Assembly: GCA_019828545.1 (NCBI GenBank)
Contig: JACVRA010000057.1
Coordinates: 126,015 to 190,014, forward strand
Direction of reading: 5' to 3'
DNA: 64,000 nucleotides
Source: Paracamarosporium sp. OC-R06-R3
Lineage: Eukaryota; Ascomycota; Dothideomycetes; Pleosporales; Didymosphaeriaceae
Positions 30,577-42,913 of the stretch are shown one piece after another. The notes under the pieces were generated by a model that searched no databases, was not told the DNA's origin, and saw only the letters and a program-made list of their open reading frames with translations. The first letter of the stretch is position 1; each line of letters opens with the position of its first letter. A program made the position numbers and the translations under genes.

Positions 30577-32332
30577 TGCAGTTCCTCATCAAGGTTGAAG
30601 AGATCTTTAGGATTTCCGTTCAAGTGTGGAGTCGTGCAACTTATGTATTCTTGCCTAGCGAACTCACGAACTCGTAAAATCGTCATAGTTCCTGTGGACT
30701 GCTTCCATGCTAAGCATACCATGTTCCAGAACAAAAACAAAGATGCTACGGTAGCACATTGGGAGGGGGTTTTCAAAACAATTGACGACTCCAGCATAAT
30801 TTAGCAGAAGTCTCTGGTATTTGGTATGATGTTCGAGGTGCCATGCTTCTCAATGGCTGATGGTATGGGGCTTCTGATGCAACGCTTATAGAAGAATAAC
30901 ACACTGTTGGAGAAAAAACATGTGCAGGACCGGTCCCTGTTGGACTTATGACTAATCGTGGAAAGTTAGCATGCTGAATCGAACATTTAGGAGCTAGGGC
31001 GATTCCTACTTGCCATCGACCATGAAGGCACGTGCATCATTCAAGAAGACATACCATTTGCTTTGTATCGCCAGTGATATGATGAACACAACGAATATCT
31101 CATCAAAACGAAGCCTTTAACCTTTGATACACAATATAATGAATCGATTTTTACTAACTGGAAAACCTCTTGCGCCCTCTTGAAAAGCAGAAACAATGGC
31201 CGCGCAAGTGCTTATTGGATATTCATTTTTCTTCTTGATACGCCAGTGCTAATGCTTCACCGTAGCCTAGGAGAATTAAGTATCGCATTTTAACGCTAGA
31301 GGCTCATCAACTGGCCTATGAATAATTCAGGAGAGACAGTGGACGAGCTCTTCCCGACCCTTCCCTCTCCCTGTCTTATCACTCGATAACACGACGACAA
31401 TTCCTCCATAGACACGTTCACTCATATCCGGACGAAACAACGGTTCGATGCTACTTCACAAAGGAAATATGCACAATAGACCGTAAAGATCCTGGCTGGA
31501 GCTGTTCAAAAGAACCCATATGATCAGAATGCTGGAGATATAATCCCCGGGCGTAGGATCCGTATCCATATCGACACCGTCTTAAAGATCTAAGAGTTAG
31601 ATTCATGAGGACGTTGATGCTCCATAACGGTTACGGATCGCCTCCTTATGCGGAGCGTGTAAATGCTACCATGATGCGGAACATCTTTAGCTCAGAATTT
31701 TCTTAACATAGTGTCCAAGTCGGTCAAAGTATATCGCCTTCAATCGCATTCAGGAGAATCTATTCCAACAACTAGGCAATTTTTGAAAAACTGCAGAAGT
31801 TCAGATGCTTTAGCAGCTATTCGGGTAAAATATCAACTTTGGACCGCAACCTGTAACCATATCAATCTCTATTTGTCTTATCGACAAAAGTTCAGCGTAG
31901 GCCTTTAAGCGCAGAGAATAGTAAAACAAAAAAGAGGTAATTTCCCTAGAAAGCCATAGCGATTTCGATGCAGCAAAGGGTTTGTTGAAAAGTGGGGTCA
32001 ACGTGCTAGAAAAATTCCTCGAAATGACTATAGTCGAGTCACTCGCGGCAAAAGACAACCTTGCTTTGACATAACTTAGACTGAAACAGAGGGAAGAAGC
32101 TAAGAATGAGTAACAGGAGGTATTCGTGCAGTTGCAAGCACCGTCTGATGAGGAGGCGGCTTTGAGCATACACTATCAATGTTCCAGGAAGCCTTAGTTT
32201 GCGCGCAACGCGTAGAGATACAGAGATACGCAGAAATCCGTAATTCGCCGAGAGCCTTCCAGACATTTCGTGCAGCCAACAGCAAAATTCTTCGCTTCGA
32301 CGCTTCAGCTTCTATCAATATTTGAAACAAAG
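30577..32332. other. A+T-rich intergenic, 1.75 kb
   Basis: No frame longer than about 120 codons and none with recognisable content. Nothing identified. Confidence 0.35.
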
Positions 32333-34007
32333 TCAAACCCCATCTTGCAGAAGGCGCGATGTAGGAACAATCCGGGTAGTATTCCCCTCATTCTCATGAA
32401 GACATCGCATCCTGATCTCTGGCATACCCGTATCACTGAACTGAGGTGATTGACGCCCATAATTTCCAATTATGCACAACTTACGATCCACATCTCGCGT
32501 GAGTTCCGTCCATAGCTCAAAGGCGAGACATAACGTAAACTTCCCACTGTCGTTGGCTTTGACAGACAGATATATACTTTCGCCATACTGGCAGAGAACT
32601 CTGTGCTTGCTGTCTTCATTGCCACGCACCGTCTGTGTATACCATACGGGCGTGTCCATCGTGCACTTTTCATCCCAGTAAATGACGTGTTTAAGACTAT
32701 CCTGGAATGAGAGCGTCACTTGCCAGATTGTATCGTTGTTGAGGGCACTATTCTCAGTGTGAGACGATACTCTCTCGAGTGTGGAGATACACAATTGGTG
32801 TTTCAGGGGATGGTCATGTGACGGGCCATGATCCTCGGGGTCTAGATCAATGCTCAACCATGGTAACCGCTCCTGCGAACAAGCTGTTGATACTTCTTTT
32901 CTTGTAAGCTCCAGCGTCCGCGCTAGAAGAAGAGCGGAGCAAAAGCAGAGACGGTCCGGATGACACTCAAGAACGTTGAGCATCAAATCTGATCTTGGAA
33001 GCTCGTAATCGACTATGATGGCTTCCTGTTCCTCGCAAAGCGAAAGAAGGGAAAACACACGATCCTGGGCAACGCTACATTCCCTATCGCTGAAGGTCGC
33101 CAGTAGGTGAACGAGTGGCGTAGTGTAGCCCGGATCTCTCCATTGTATAGATCTCCAGAGTTGTGGATTGAAAGCCATCCTCCCGAAGAGCTGATATAGT
33201 ACAAGGTTCTCTGAGCCTTTTATCAAGGCTTGAAGAGGAATTCGGGAGGCCCCTAGAAGTACCGTACACTGACGTGCAAGTTTGATCTCCTGGGTAATCC
33301 ATGCACGACGCCAATATGGATTATCGAAAAGATGATGGCGGAATTCTAAATCATACTCCGGGATGATTTTGCGAAAGTGATCCGATCGTGGGGTCCATGG
33401 CTTAGTGACAACTTCGATAAAACCTAGGATGATAGGAGCCAGCGTCTCGCAATTCCCAAGCCACGAGATGACACCTGTGGCTTTCGAATAGATTTCACCC
33501 ATTTGATGGACCTGGTGGTTTCGCTCTGCGACGTTGTCTTGGTTAATGCATACGGCGTCAATCCAGTAACACCTTGGGGCAACTTCCAGTCTTCGTGCGA
33601 CCATCAGGAAATCGAACAGGTTTTTTCGTACGCGGAATTCCTTGCCATTGACCAATATTACAGCGGATGGTGCTTCTGGCCCCCACACGTACGATAGACA
33701 GGTATACGGAGCTTCGACCGTTGCGTGGAACAGAGTGCATTGCACGAAACCATCTTCAGATGAGTCGGTTTGTAGTTCAAGAATGCGTATGGACGGTTTC
33801 TTGTGGTCCAGGGGTTCATGAATGAAGCATTCTCGAGGCTGATCCATCCTGTTTGGCATGTCCATCAAGTCATGAATGGTAGGTCTAAATCGACCTGGAA
33901 GGAGACAATGTCGATTATATCACAATTGAGATGGTAAGAAGGTAGACTGGTCAGTGGATCTTACGTCGACAGTGAGCCCGTTCCGAGATAGCACCGAGGT
34001 CTTTCAT
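32333..34007 (-). CDS. HET-domain protein
   Basis: Exons 34007-33965 and 33894-32333 give about 534 residues; the short first exon (MKDLGAISERAHC) is joined by a GTAAGA...CTTCCAG intron and is less sure than the main exon. The heterokaryon-incompatibility domain is clear: YTCLSYVWGPEAPSAVILVNG, CYWIDAVCINQDNVAERNHQV, MGEIYSKATGVISWLGNCE, and DNPYWRRAWITQEIKLARQC. HET domains trigger programmed cell death in allorecognition and have a TIR-like core. The C-terminal half is variable, as usual, with no repeats (no NACHT, WD40 or ankyrin part). It lies in the gene-poor part of the window, a common place for this fast-evolving family. Confidence 0.85.
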
Positions 34008-34453
34008 TGTGCGAGAGATGAGCAGGTGTTTTGGATAGTGGCTGAGCAAGAGTCAGAGCGACTTGTTCTTTTCCCAAAAATGCACACTAACCATACTGGG
34101 AAGAACATCGAACTGATGTGAGTTACTGATTAGCTTTTCTGGTGTTTTAACTTATCTTGTGCAGAAAGCTTCAGCAATAGGTCTTCAAACACTAGTAGCA
34201 GTACTCACCAATATGCAGGCAATTAGACGTACATCAACAGTCGATTGGCTATCATGTCTCATCGAGCAAAATTACAAAACGTTCTATTCTCCAGCGTGCA
34301 TGCTCTCGAGTTTTCTAATGTTCTACGTCACTCGTGAGCCCGAAATCTATGCGCATCATTCTCAGAAACAACACACTTTCCCAACATGTAAGACTTATTT
34401 CCCACGTAGTCACCCTCCTGGTAGTATCTCTCTCCCACTGCACCCCAAACCCA
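34008..34453. other. Intergenic, 446 bases
   Basis: Promoter side of the HET gene and 3' end of the acetyltransferase gene. No supported gene. Confidence 0.35.
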
Positions 34454-35155
34454 CTACGCCCTCCTAAACTCCTCCAATCTCCTCCTCTGCCTCCCCTCGC
34501 CATCAAAATTCTCCTTCCCCAACCACCCTTCAAACCCCCTCTTCACGTCCCCCCACTCCGAATCAACAATAGAAAACCACGCGGTATCGCGATTCCTCCC
34601 CCTCGCAATCATATGCTGCCTGAAGGTGCCCTCGTAGACGAAACCCAGCCTAGCCGCCGCCCGTTTCGACGGCGCATTCAAGTCGTTGCACTTCCACTCG
34701 TAGCGTCTGAAGCCCAGCGTGTCGAAGACGTACGAGGCGAAGAGGTACTGGACTTCTGTGGCGGCGGGCGTGCGCTGCAGCGCGGGCGTGTACAGGATGC
34801 TTCCGATTTCGATGGCGCGGTTCGGGAGGTCCATGCGCATGAGGGAGGCCATGCCGACGGGTTTGGAGGTCGAGGTGAGGAGGATGGTGTATGTCCATGG
34901 GTTGGTTGTGTGTGCTTTTTTGGCGAGAGAGGTGCGGAGTTCGTCGAGGGAGTGGGGAGGCTCGTCGAAGAGGTAGTCGAATAGGGATGCGTTTTCTGGG
35001 CCTTTGACTAGGTCGTAGAGAGCTGCGGCGTGGTCGGCATGGATTGGGACGATTGTGACATGTTGGCCTGTGAGCTTGATGTCGTAGGTTGGTGCTTTGG
35101 CTGGGGTGTCCGGGACGGGAGGACCGAACTTTTCGGCGGGGGTTGATGTAGACAT
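34454..35155 (-). CDS. GNAT-family N-acetyltransferase (RimJ/RimL-like)
   Basis: Single exon, 233 residues from the ATG at 35155 (MSTSTPAEKFGPPVPDTPAK); an ATG seven codons upstream has a poorer N-terminus. The fold is shown by HVTIVPIHADHAAALYDLV, YTILLTSTSKPVGMASLMRM, the IEIGSILYTPALQRTPAATE strand and acetyl-CoA loop, and the late YEWKCNDLNAPSKRAAARLGF followed by EGTFRQHMI, the standard signature of the RimJ/RimL-like GNAT-3 group. The substrate is unknown; relatives modify small molecules or protein N-termini. Probably cytosolic. Confidence 0.9.
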   Translation of the reverse strand: MSTSTPAEKFGPPVPDTPAKAPTYDIKLTGQHVTIVPIHADHAAALYDLVKGPENASLFDYLFDEPPHSLDELRTSLAKKAHTTNPWTYTILLTSTSKPVGMASLMRMDLPNRAIEIGSILYTPALQRTPAATEVQYLFASYVFDTLGFRRYEWKCNDLNAPSKRAAARLGFVYEGTFRQHMIARGRNRDTAWFSIVDSEWGDVKRGFEGWLGKENFDGEGRQRRRLEEFRRA

Positions 35156-35536
35156 TTTGAAGACAAGGAAAGCCAAGGTGCGGTCTGATGCAGGTACATA
35201 GAAGCTAAGTAGACCCTGTGATGACTGGTTCTTGGGGGTTGTTAGTGCGGAGATAGCCGTGAATACCCCACCATCGCGTGTAAGGCGTCAGAACTACAAC
35301 GTTGTTTTGCCTTAGCTCTTAGAGAACGCCGTTACCTTCTGATTCAAGTTTAACGCCGCTGACAAGAGCAAATGACCGGTAGTGGGTTGGGAGAAGAAGT
35401 GGTCATTGCTCCGCTCATGCAGTATACCTCTACGATGATGAAATTCACAACTTCCTACTCTTCGGGCCTATCATTCCCCATTCTCACTTCACCGCCCATT
35501 CCCTATACCACATATCATACATCCCATATCTCCAGC
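35156..35536. promoter_or_regulatory. Promoter of the acetyltransferase gene
   Basis: 381 bases between the 3' end of the TMEM205-like gene and the acetyltransferase start. Nothing specific recognised. Confidence 0.35.
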
Positions 35537-36128
35537 TCACCACCTTAGCCCCTCCCCAAGCAGCACACCATACCAGCACATACCCAAGAAACCAACCAGA
35601 TTAACCAACGAGCTCACACCGTGCAGGATCCCAAAGCGCCTATTCAAAGCCTGCATCTCCTTGCTGTGCGGCCCCTTGTCATAGCTCTTCTTCCCATCCC
35701 GCGTCTCCTGGTGCTTCCTCAAGCGCATGATTTCCGTTGTTTGTGGCCCAACATATGCCAGATTGATCAACCCCGTTACGAACATCGTCGTCGTGAGCCA
35801 GAATGCTAGGCCATCGCCGCTAGCTTTGTATGTCCATAGGGAAGACGGCCCGGAGGGGTAGGTGAGAGCCATGAACACGGGCGTGACGGTCTGCAGGGTG
35901 AAGTATGCGGGGAAGGTGGCTTTCTGGAGGGTGGAGAATTGCGGGCGGGGGAGGGTGCGGAAGGCGATTATGCCGCTGATGAAGGATTGGAAGAGGGTGC
36001 TGCCGAGGAGGGTGCCATAGCTGTGCGAATGTCAGGCTTTCTTCGCAGAGACTTCAGAGAAAAGGATGGTGGAATTACCTTAGTAGATGGTATGCGGCTG
36101 GATTCGTGAACGAGGAGAGGGATGTCAT
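35537..36128 (-). CDS. TMEM205-like membrane protein (DUF4149)
   Basis: Exons 36128-36079 and 36020-35537 (intron GTAATT...GCACAG) give 177 residues. Four hydrophobic segments can be read: LLSYGTLLGSTLFQSFISG, FPAYFTLQTVTPVFMAL, GLAFWLTTTMFVTGLINLAY and FGILHGVSSLVNLVGFLGMC. PQTTEIMRLRKHQETRDGK and NRRFGILHGVSSL are typical of the TMEM205/DUF4149 family, integral membrane proteins of unclear role. Full length for the family. Confidence 0.85.
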
Positions 36129-37261
36129 GGCGTACTGCAAGCGCTGAGGGCGCTGAAGGAGGCGCAGTGGATGGCGAGAGGAGAAGCAAAGCACAGATGA
36201 GACAAATGAAATGCACAAGCGGCTTTTCAATGAGATGGAAACTTCGAACAAGGCGCCAGGCAAAATGGACGATATCAAGCTAGGGCTGGGTGGATGATTT
36301 GATATCCCCATGCATGACGCGCTGACACGCGACGTCCACGCTAATACTAACCCCGACTCCTTGTTCTTTAACCCCGGTCCACAACATTGCCCCACCTCAC
36401 CACGAGAATCGTCAGCCTTCTTTCGAAGCAGCACCAAATGCGCAACGTTGTTCGACTCTTGAGTCAGGGATGCTGCGACAGATGCCAACCAATTGCGGTG
36501 ATTGAGTGAGCGGACTAAGGTGGCCGGTGGATATGTGGTGGGGTGAGACCAGGCATGATCATGAGCGTTGTTACTTGAGTGGATGAAGTATGTTTGTGTT
36601 CCTCTTATTTTCTGGGGGAGACGCGAAGCTAATAACTACAAAGTTGCTGTAACTGATTATGCTACACCTCGGATCCTCGAGACCATCACTGCCAACGTCA
36701 CCAACAACCCTCCAACCGAGTTGAGGGTAAAGACCTTCGTCCACAGCCACCTATGAAACGTCCTTGACGACACCTTTGCCTCCTCCCACGCGCACCACTA
36801 CACGCGTATATTTGCCACAAATTGTCTCTGAATGCCCTTAGGGCAGACATTATGCCCCAGCGAGTAGGCAGGCGTGGAGGTCCGTGACATGCAGAGGCGT
36901 GCTAGATGGCCGCCTCCGAACACGGAAACCTCTCCAAATCCGTGTTACACCTCCTCTCCAGACGCTCGCGTGCATGCAATAGTAGGGTTCCACACGGTTC
37001 GCGCAAAGGTAGCGCCGTTCCTCGAAGAGACGGTGTCGGAGGTCGGACTAGGGGTCGAGGAGATACACGAGAGAAATGCGTCGGGGAAGAGACGTGCGTA
37101 GGCGAAGGAGCGCGACGGCGGGAGAGGATGTGGGCGAGGGAAGAGGTGGTGTGTGCTCACGGGGCTGCGTCGCCGTACGCCTTCGTAGATAGCACCGGCG
37201 GCCCTTCCTCCCCTTCTCTTATAATCTCCTACTCAGTTGAATCATTCGGATGTCCATCTTT
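36129..37261. other. Intergenic, 1.1 kb
   Basis: Promoter of the TMEM205-like gene and 3' flank of EFM4. Long frames here on the plus strand are mirror images or low-complexity and not supported. Confidence 0.35.
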
Positions 37262-38020
37262 TCACCTCCTCTTGAAGCAAAGTGTGCACACACTGCTCCC
37301 TGTCTTGCCCCCAAACGTGAAACTCGGATACTTTGCTTTCCCTTCATACTCCAGCTCCCCTCCCTCGAACCACCCCCTCACTTCTTCCTCGGTCCAGTTG
37401 CAGCTTGTGATGAGGAACCTTCCGCCCTTCTTAACAAGTTTCTCGACAGCCTCTTTATATCCCTCAGCAATCCGTCGTCCCTGTGTGTTCTTCTCTTCGC
37501 TCAAACTGATCGCATCGAACGTCCCTTTATCCAGCACAACGTCGAAGCCCTGACGCAGCCACTCAGGCGCTGAGGATGGCGACAAGATATCGAACTGCTG
37601 AAATTGAATGTCCTCGTACTCTGCGCCCTTGCTCGCCCTAATCTCCCCCGCAAGCCTCACGCTCGGCTCTGAGTAATCCACGCCCACCATCTCGCCTTCC
37701 CAGCCATCCTCCCTCAACGCAAACAGCAAGTGTCCGTTTCCTGTGCCGATGTCGAGAAAGCGTGTGGGCTCCGTGAAGGAGGCGTCTTCCTCTCCGTTTG
37801 CGACTTCGCCGTCGGCTTCTTTGTGGAGGACGTCTTCGTCAACGAGGTTCTCGAGGAATGAGAGCATACGCTCTTCTGCGCCAGCATCGCTGAACCAGAT
37901 GGTGCCTTCGTCGTCAGGGTTCTTAGAAAAGTTGTCGCGCTCTGTGTTGTAAGCTTCGTCCCAGTAGGCGCGGGTGCCTAGCTTGGAGGTGTTGAGATGT
38001 TCGGGCGTTGGTTGGGCCAT
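37262..38020 (-). CDS. EFM4: Protein-lysine N-methyltransferase Efm4
   Basis: Single exon, 252 residues. The N-terminus LGTRAYWDEAYNTERDNF is typical of the Efm4/METTL10 group. SAM-binding motif I is RFLDIGTGNGHLLFAL, the post-I acidic residue is in GVDYSEPSV, and FDVVLDKGTFDAISLS is the family's motif IV region; VKKGGRFLITSCNWTEEEV follows. In yeast this enzyme methylates elongation factor 1A at a lysine. Length and motif order are complete. It faces the small membrane protein gene over a 267-base divergent promoter. Confidence 0.9.
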   Translation of the reverse strand: MAQPTPEHLNTSKLGTRAYWDEAYNTERDNFSKNPDDEGTIWFSDAGAEERMLSFLENLVDEDVLHKEADGEVANGEEDASFTEPTRFLDIGTGNGHLLFALREDGWEGEMVGVDYSEPSVRLAGEIRASKGAEYEDIQFQQFDILSPSSAPEWLRQGFDVVLDKGTFDAISLSEEKNTQGRRIAEGYKEAVEKLVKKGGRFLITSCNWTEEEVRGWFEGGELEYEGKAKYPSFTFGGKTGSSVCTLCFKRR

Positions 38021-38287
38021 CGTGGCGTCGAATGAAGAAGCGTTGATGGTAGTTTGGTTTGCGAGGAAAACCTGTGGAGGGGTCGATGGATGCGCTCCTG
38101 ATCCCTGCGCTAGGTGGAGAAATTAAGCGAGCCGAGGGGCATATTTTCGCTCAGACCCTGGCGAAACATGACGTTCTGGCCCTTCGTCTGCTCCTCAAAT
38201 CGCAAAACACTTCTTGGCTTCTAACCTCCCATATCCGACCGTTCCGCTTCCTCTTCATCGGCTTCAAATCGAAAACCCGCAGCAAAC

Positions 38288-38847
38288 ATGGTCCACTGGC
38301 TCGATGAAGTCCCCGAGTACAACACCTCGCCCCTTATTCCACTATGCTTCGTGACTGTCTTGTCCTCCTACGGCCTCTACATGGCCTACCAGAACATCAC
38401 GCGCCTGCAGCAATACGAAGAGCAAGCACAAAAGGCTTCAAAATGGTCGAACGCTGTCGGAGCGCGATTGCACAAAACCCGGGCCACTCAAACTAGCGGA
38501 ACCATAGCGGTAAGCCCCCTATTCCGTTTTCTCTCTTCCAAACAATAGTGGAAGATAGGGCGGTGCAAGACTAACTGATTCAGATGGTCCTTTCCACATT
38601 CTGTTCTGTACTGTTGTTGCTCACGAAATTTGGGATCACGACGCATGTCGTCTTGGCGATTATCTGTACAGCGGTGAGCGCTTTGGCGAGGCTTCACATG
38701 AAGACTTTCTGGAACGAGAAGGATCAGATCAGGATCCCACTCATGGGAAAGTACAACGAGGCTATTGCAGGGAGCGAGGAGGTGGTGCAGCTGTTGGGTG
38801 GTATTACGGCTGCGTGGATTGCGGCGGGCTTGCTGTCTTTCTTCTGA
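38288..38847 (+). CDS. Small membrane protein of unknown function
   Basis: Exons 38288-38509 and 38584-38847 (intron GTAAGC...ATTCAG, branch CTAACTG) give 161 residues. Hydrophobic segments: IPLCFVTVLSSYGLYMAY, MVLSTFCSVLLLLTKFGITTHVVLAIICTAV and LLGGITAAWIAAGLLSFF, so three or four membrane passes. The loop KTFWNEKDQIRIPLMGKYNEA lies before the last helix. I do not recognise the family. Well-formed intron and even codon use make it a real gene. Confidence 0.75.
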
Positions 38848-39054
38848 TGCAGTAAGAGGTGGTGAATATTGTGACTGAGATGGTTAGGATGATATCTAGA
38901 TGCTTCGTTCATCCTGCTACGTGGTGTGTGATAGACGTTTGCCTATCGAGTCAGGATCAATCCTTAGTGGGTGAACTGTGGCACTGGAAATATGTCGCGG
39001 GCCGATCTTAACGGAGAACTGTATATGATAACATTCGGTGCAATTTGTTGGCCC

Positions 39055-41215
39055 TCATAAACCCTCTAATTCTCGCACGAGCCTCAGACTGTCGGCTTCA
39101 GACACCCACTCTTCGATCCGTGCACCAATATCCCCAACTAACCGCTCATACGTGTCGTTTACGAAGAATAATGTCGTATGCGCCGTGACCTCGTCGATCC
39201 CTTCCATGAGGACACGGATCCATGTTGGATCCTTGTTCCCGTTACTGTCTTCTGGTGGGAGCATGCAGAACTTTTTCAAGCGCTTTTTCTTTGGTGGTGT
39301 TCCTGGCCTAGGCGTTGTGGTATTGCTGTCGGCTGTAGTCAATGAATACATGGATTCACTGTATGATGACGGAGGATTCGAGGCAGTCGTATAAGAAGCT
39401 TGTTCGTCTGGCTCAGCTTGATTCATGATTGCGCTCCTAGAAAAGTCGTAATTGCCATATGGTCCGTTACTCGAAGCGTTACGCGATACGTTGTCGGCAC
39501 CTAACTGCACGGCTCCAACATCTTCGTTTGGCAGTTCAGATTCTCGTCTGTTGTCAGCTTTGTCCTTGCCTTTGACTTGCTCCGTGCTTTCAAGTTCTTT
39601 CCGCATCTGCCTTTCCTCTTGTTGCACGTCTTTCTGCGTCTGCTTCTGCTCAGCCTGCTGGTCCTTCTGCGCCTGTTTCTCCTTCGATTGCTGATCTTTC
39701 TTCCTCTGTTTTTCCCACCGCTCTTGAATTTTATCCCGTTCGTTGATAATCTTGTTCCGTGCTTTGACGGCCCTTTGATAGTCCTTGAGGGCTTGATCAT
39801 GTTCTTTCTCAGCGGCCTTCCTTTGACTTTTGTCCGTGAACTGTGCCAGATCCACGAATGGGGGCTCTTTGGGTATCGGTGGGATGTCAGGGAGCTGCGG
39901 TCCAGATTGAGTTTCCGTAGGTAAATCTTGGCTCAATTCCTCCGGTTTGTCTTCGTCCATGGGCGTTGGAGGTATTACCTCCAAGACGTCGTCTTCGGGA
40001 GGGTGGTCGATCGAGACCTTGGGGCTGACTGTGGGTGCTTCTGAACTGTGAGTATCGATCTTCAGCTGCGAAGTTGTCGACGTAAGTGCCGTAGTACTGT
40101 CATCTGGGAGCGGCGATGCTCTGCTTGCAGGTCGTGAGGGTGAAGGCGAGGATGGCTTGGGGGACTTGGGGGACTTGGGCTTCTTAGGTCTCCCTGTGCT
40201 CGTGGTGTAATAGTTGACGAACCGTATGCGTGGCGGATGGGGCACTTCATGCATTGCAGAACTCCTCCGTTGATCGTCCTCTTCTTCCAGAGCTCTTATC
40301 CTCACATATCGCGCTTTGAGGGTTCGGTAATCGGCCATGGCTCCACCAAATTCGAGATGCGATTGGACCAGGCTTTTCGATGCCTGAACAATGCCACTCG
40401 AATGCTTGTTCAGCCAGTGTAGTGTATTTTCCCATCCTTTCCGGACCGGAAGATGGACGTCATTGTAGAAAGAGGGGTTGAAGTTAGGGTCGTTCGGATT
40501 GGGGTTGAAGAGGGTATTGAAACGGCTAGGTTTCTTTCCGGCTGGATCGATATCTTCACCGGTTTGATCCTGTGGTTCAGGCCACGGCTTGAAGATGCTC
40601 CCAAGACCAGCTTTTATGATGCCAGGGTGCATGCCTAGGAAAGGGACATCAAAGTTGATGACGCCTATGATTCGGTGTCGGCATAGCAGAGCAACGTCGG
40701 CTGCCACAAGCCCACCCATGGAGTGTGCAAGGAGGATGACATCTGTCCACGGGTCCTCATGCGGGCTCAACCTGGCCGAGTAAGTATATGATGAGCTTCA
40801 CAGGATTCGACAAGCGCTTGTACCATTTAGAAAAGTCGTCTCTTGCAACCTCGAGGGCATATCGCGAGCGGTATTTTGGATAGAGCTTAGTATGGACTAC
40901 ATGAGATTCGGAAAGGGTGATGGAGACGAGATTGTGCACATGGGCGGGAAAGTTCCTGAAGCTAGTCTCATCGCCCATGAATCCATGGATGTAGACAAGC
41001 AGAAGGCGCCGTCTTCCTGCCCTATCGTCGTTTGGCGGGCCTAGCGACTGCACCGACAACGAACGAGGATCATGAGATTCCATGGCCGCAAGAGAAGCAT
41101 CCGGCCCAGGAGTTGCAGCAGAGTGGTTGCGTGGTGGTAGTGGCGGTGGTAGAGCACTGCCACTCTCGGCCTCCAGGGAGTAGGGCGGAGGTGGCGAATG
41201 CGAGGGCGACGTCAT
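39055..41215 (-). CDS. DUF676-type serine esterase with long coiled tail
   Basis: Exons 41215-40824 and 40771-39055 (intron GTACAA...GGCCAG) give 702 residues. The alpha/beta hydrolase part begins RRLLLVYIHGFMGDETSFRN, continues with the nucleophile elbow LLAHSMGGLVAAD (GHSxG variant AHSMG), and VINFDVPFLGMHPG. Residues ~330-560 are proline/serine-rich and then a long Lys/Glu/Gln coiled coil (KDQQSKEKQAQKDQQAEQKQ). A conserved end follows (LKKFCMLPPEDSNGNKDPTW, THTTLFFVNDTYERLVGDIG). Fungal proteins of this plan are putative lipases/GPI-remodelling-like esterases; substrate unknown. The ATG at 41245 would add ten residues; I prefer 41215. Confidence 0.85.
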
Positions 41216-42913
41216 GGTCAGCGTGGTGAAAAGTGCGAAGCTCAATCAAACATCACTGGGCAAGCCGCGTCCTCGGGAGTGATCGAGGGGGGGAGACATG
41301 TTGGTGGGGGGCTTCGAGAGCTAGTCTTGGCTGCAGCCGAAACAGGTATGAGCGATGACGTGGGAAGGCGCGTTGAGGGGGAAAACGGAAAGGGCAGCCG
41401 AGGGCGCACTCAGAGGCTCATCCAGGCGGTTTGCATCTGTGTACACGACGATCAACAGTAGACAGATAGCCCGGGAGCGATGCTGGTGTGCACACGTCGG
41501 GTGGCGCTGCCCCGCCATGGGCGCAGGGCGTTGAAGTGCCCCTCGCGTGGCCGGGGCGGCGATTGTTTGGGCCGATGGATGCCCCAGCGCGCACAAGCAC
41601 CCGACGCAAGCGCGTTCCTGACTAGAGCAGAAACCATCGGTGCCTGAGAGCAGCGTCAGATCAGAGTTGGAAGCAAAGAGGCTCGGCGGCCAATGGAGCG
41701 TCTGGACCGCCCGGGTGTGGAGACACGTGAGCGCCGTGACCCGCAGCGTGCAGCAGCATCCCTGCGCGCGGGCAGCTTGGCCAATATTGAATGTGCCACG
41801 ACGAGCGACGAGCGACGCTGCAAATTATCGAACGAGTCAATCAGCGCCGGCTCCCGCACCGCGTCGCTATTTTAGGGGCCGCCATTGTGTGTGTGTCGTC
41901 CGGTCGTCAGGAGCCCGCCGAGGCCTCGAGTCCGTCGCGGGCCCTGCAGCGGCTCAACGACGATGCCGTCCCAAGCACGCCTGCGCTCCATCAATTCCCG
42001 TCGACGCCGTGCTCGCATGGCATCCGCCCAAGCAGCAACAGTTACGCCCTGCGCGTACTATACCCCGTTTGCTACATCCCCGGCTGCTGCCCCCCGTCCG
42101 GCCTTCGTCATCTCGCAATCTCGTGAGGCTTCCTGGCCCGCGCGCACCACCACGGTTGAAATTTGCTGCAAGGGTTCGCCCGCGCCTGATTCGTCGGCTC
42201 GGCCCCCCAACCGTGGGCCAGCCGCTCGACGCTCTCATCTCCTGCTGGTGCGAAGCCTCCGGCTCCTCTCCACCACGACCTCCGCTGCGACGTCGACAAT
42301 TGAATCGCCTGCCCGCAAGGGAACGGTGTGCGACAGCAGGACTGCATCAGAGCCCGCCACGCGCCCTCCCGCAACAACCCCAAACGAGCGCCACTCGCAC
42401 GCTGTGCTCCCGACCGTAGCACGCTGCCATTGCACAACACCACGCCCGTCCGTCTGCCATAAACCCGCCCGCCGCTCCACCCACGCGTTGGAATCCGAAA
42501 ATTCCTTCCGCCTGCCAGAGTCGATTCCAAGAGCGAATGCTGGTCCGTTGAACGCCCAGGTAAGTTGGCTGCATGCCGTTCGTCGCTCCAGTTGCTATAT
42601 CTGCAACTGCACGCGAGTGGCCGTTGGAGTGCAGATCGCTGACCCTCCCCAGGCCACTCCTTCACCTGCCAGTCACCTGGCGTCCATTCATTCCAACCCT
42701 CGCTCGACCACCACCACCACCACAATATCTACATCATCCATTGACTGGACCTTGACCAGAGCCAAGCCTCAACGTCCGCTCCTTCGCATGCCATCGCCGC
42801 CACCACGACCAACTCGATTCGCTCACTACATGCTTTGCGACAGCTTACCATTCGCCACCCAAGGACCCACAGACTTGCGAGCGCCAAACTAGCGTCTGGT
42901 GTCCTCATACCGT
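41216..42913. promoter_or_regulatory. Promoter and long G+C-rich leader of the mucin-like gene
   Basis: 1.7 kb of G+C-rich sequence with open frames on both strands that look compositional. A strong donor GTAAGT at 42560 with acceptor CCCCAG near 42652 suggests a 5' leader intron. A 335-codon plus-strand frame (41885-42892) ends 21 bases before the main ATG and in the same frame; I do not accept it as a gene. Confidence 0.35.

Noticed and set aside
36906..37553. 215-codon plus-strand frame
   Set aside because: Its 3' half is the antisense of EFM4 and the rest has no protein-like content.
41640..42419. 259-codon plus-strand frame, and overlapping minus-strand frames to 42725
   Set aside because: G+C-rich low-complexity sequence gives open frames on both strands; Arg/Pro/Ser composition only and no domain.
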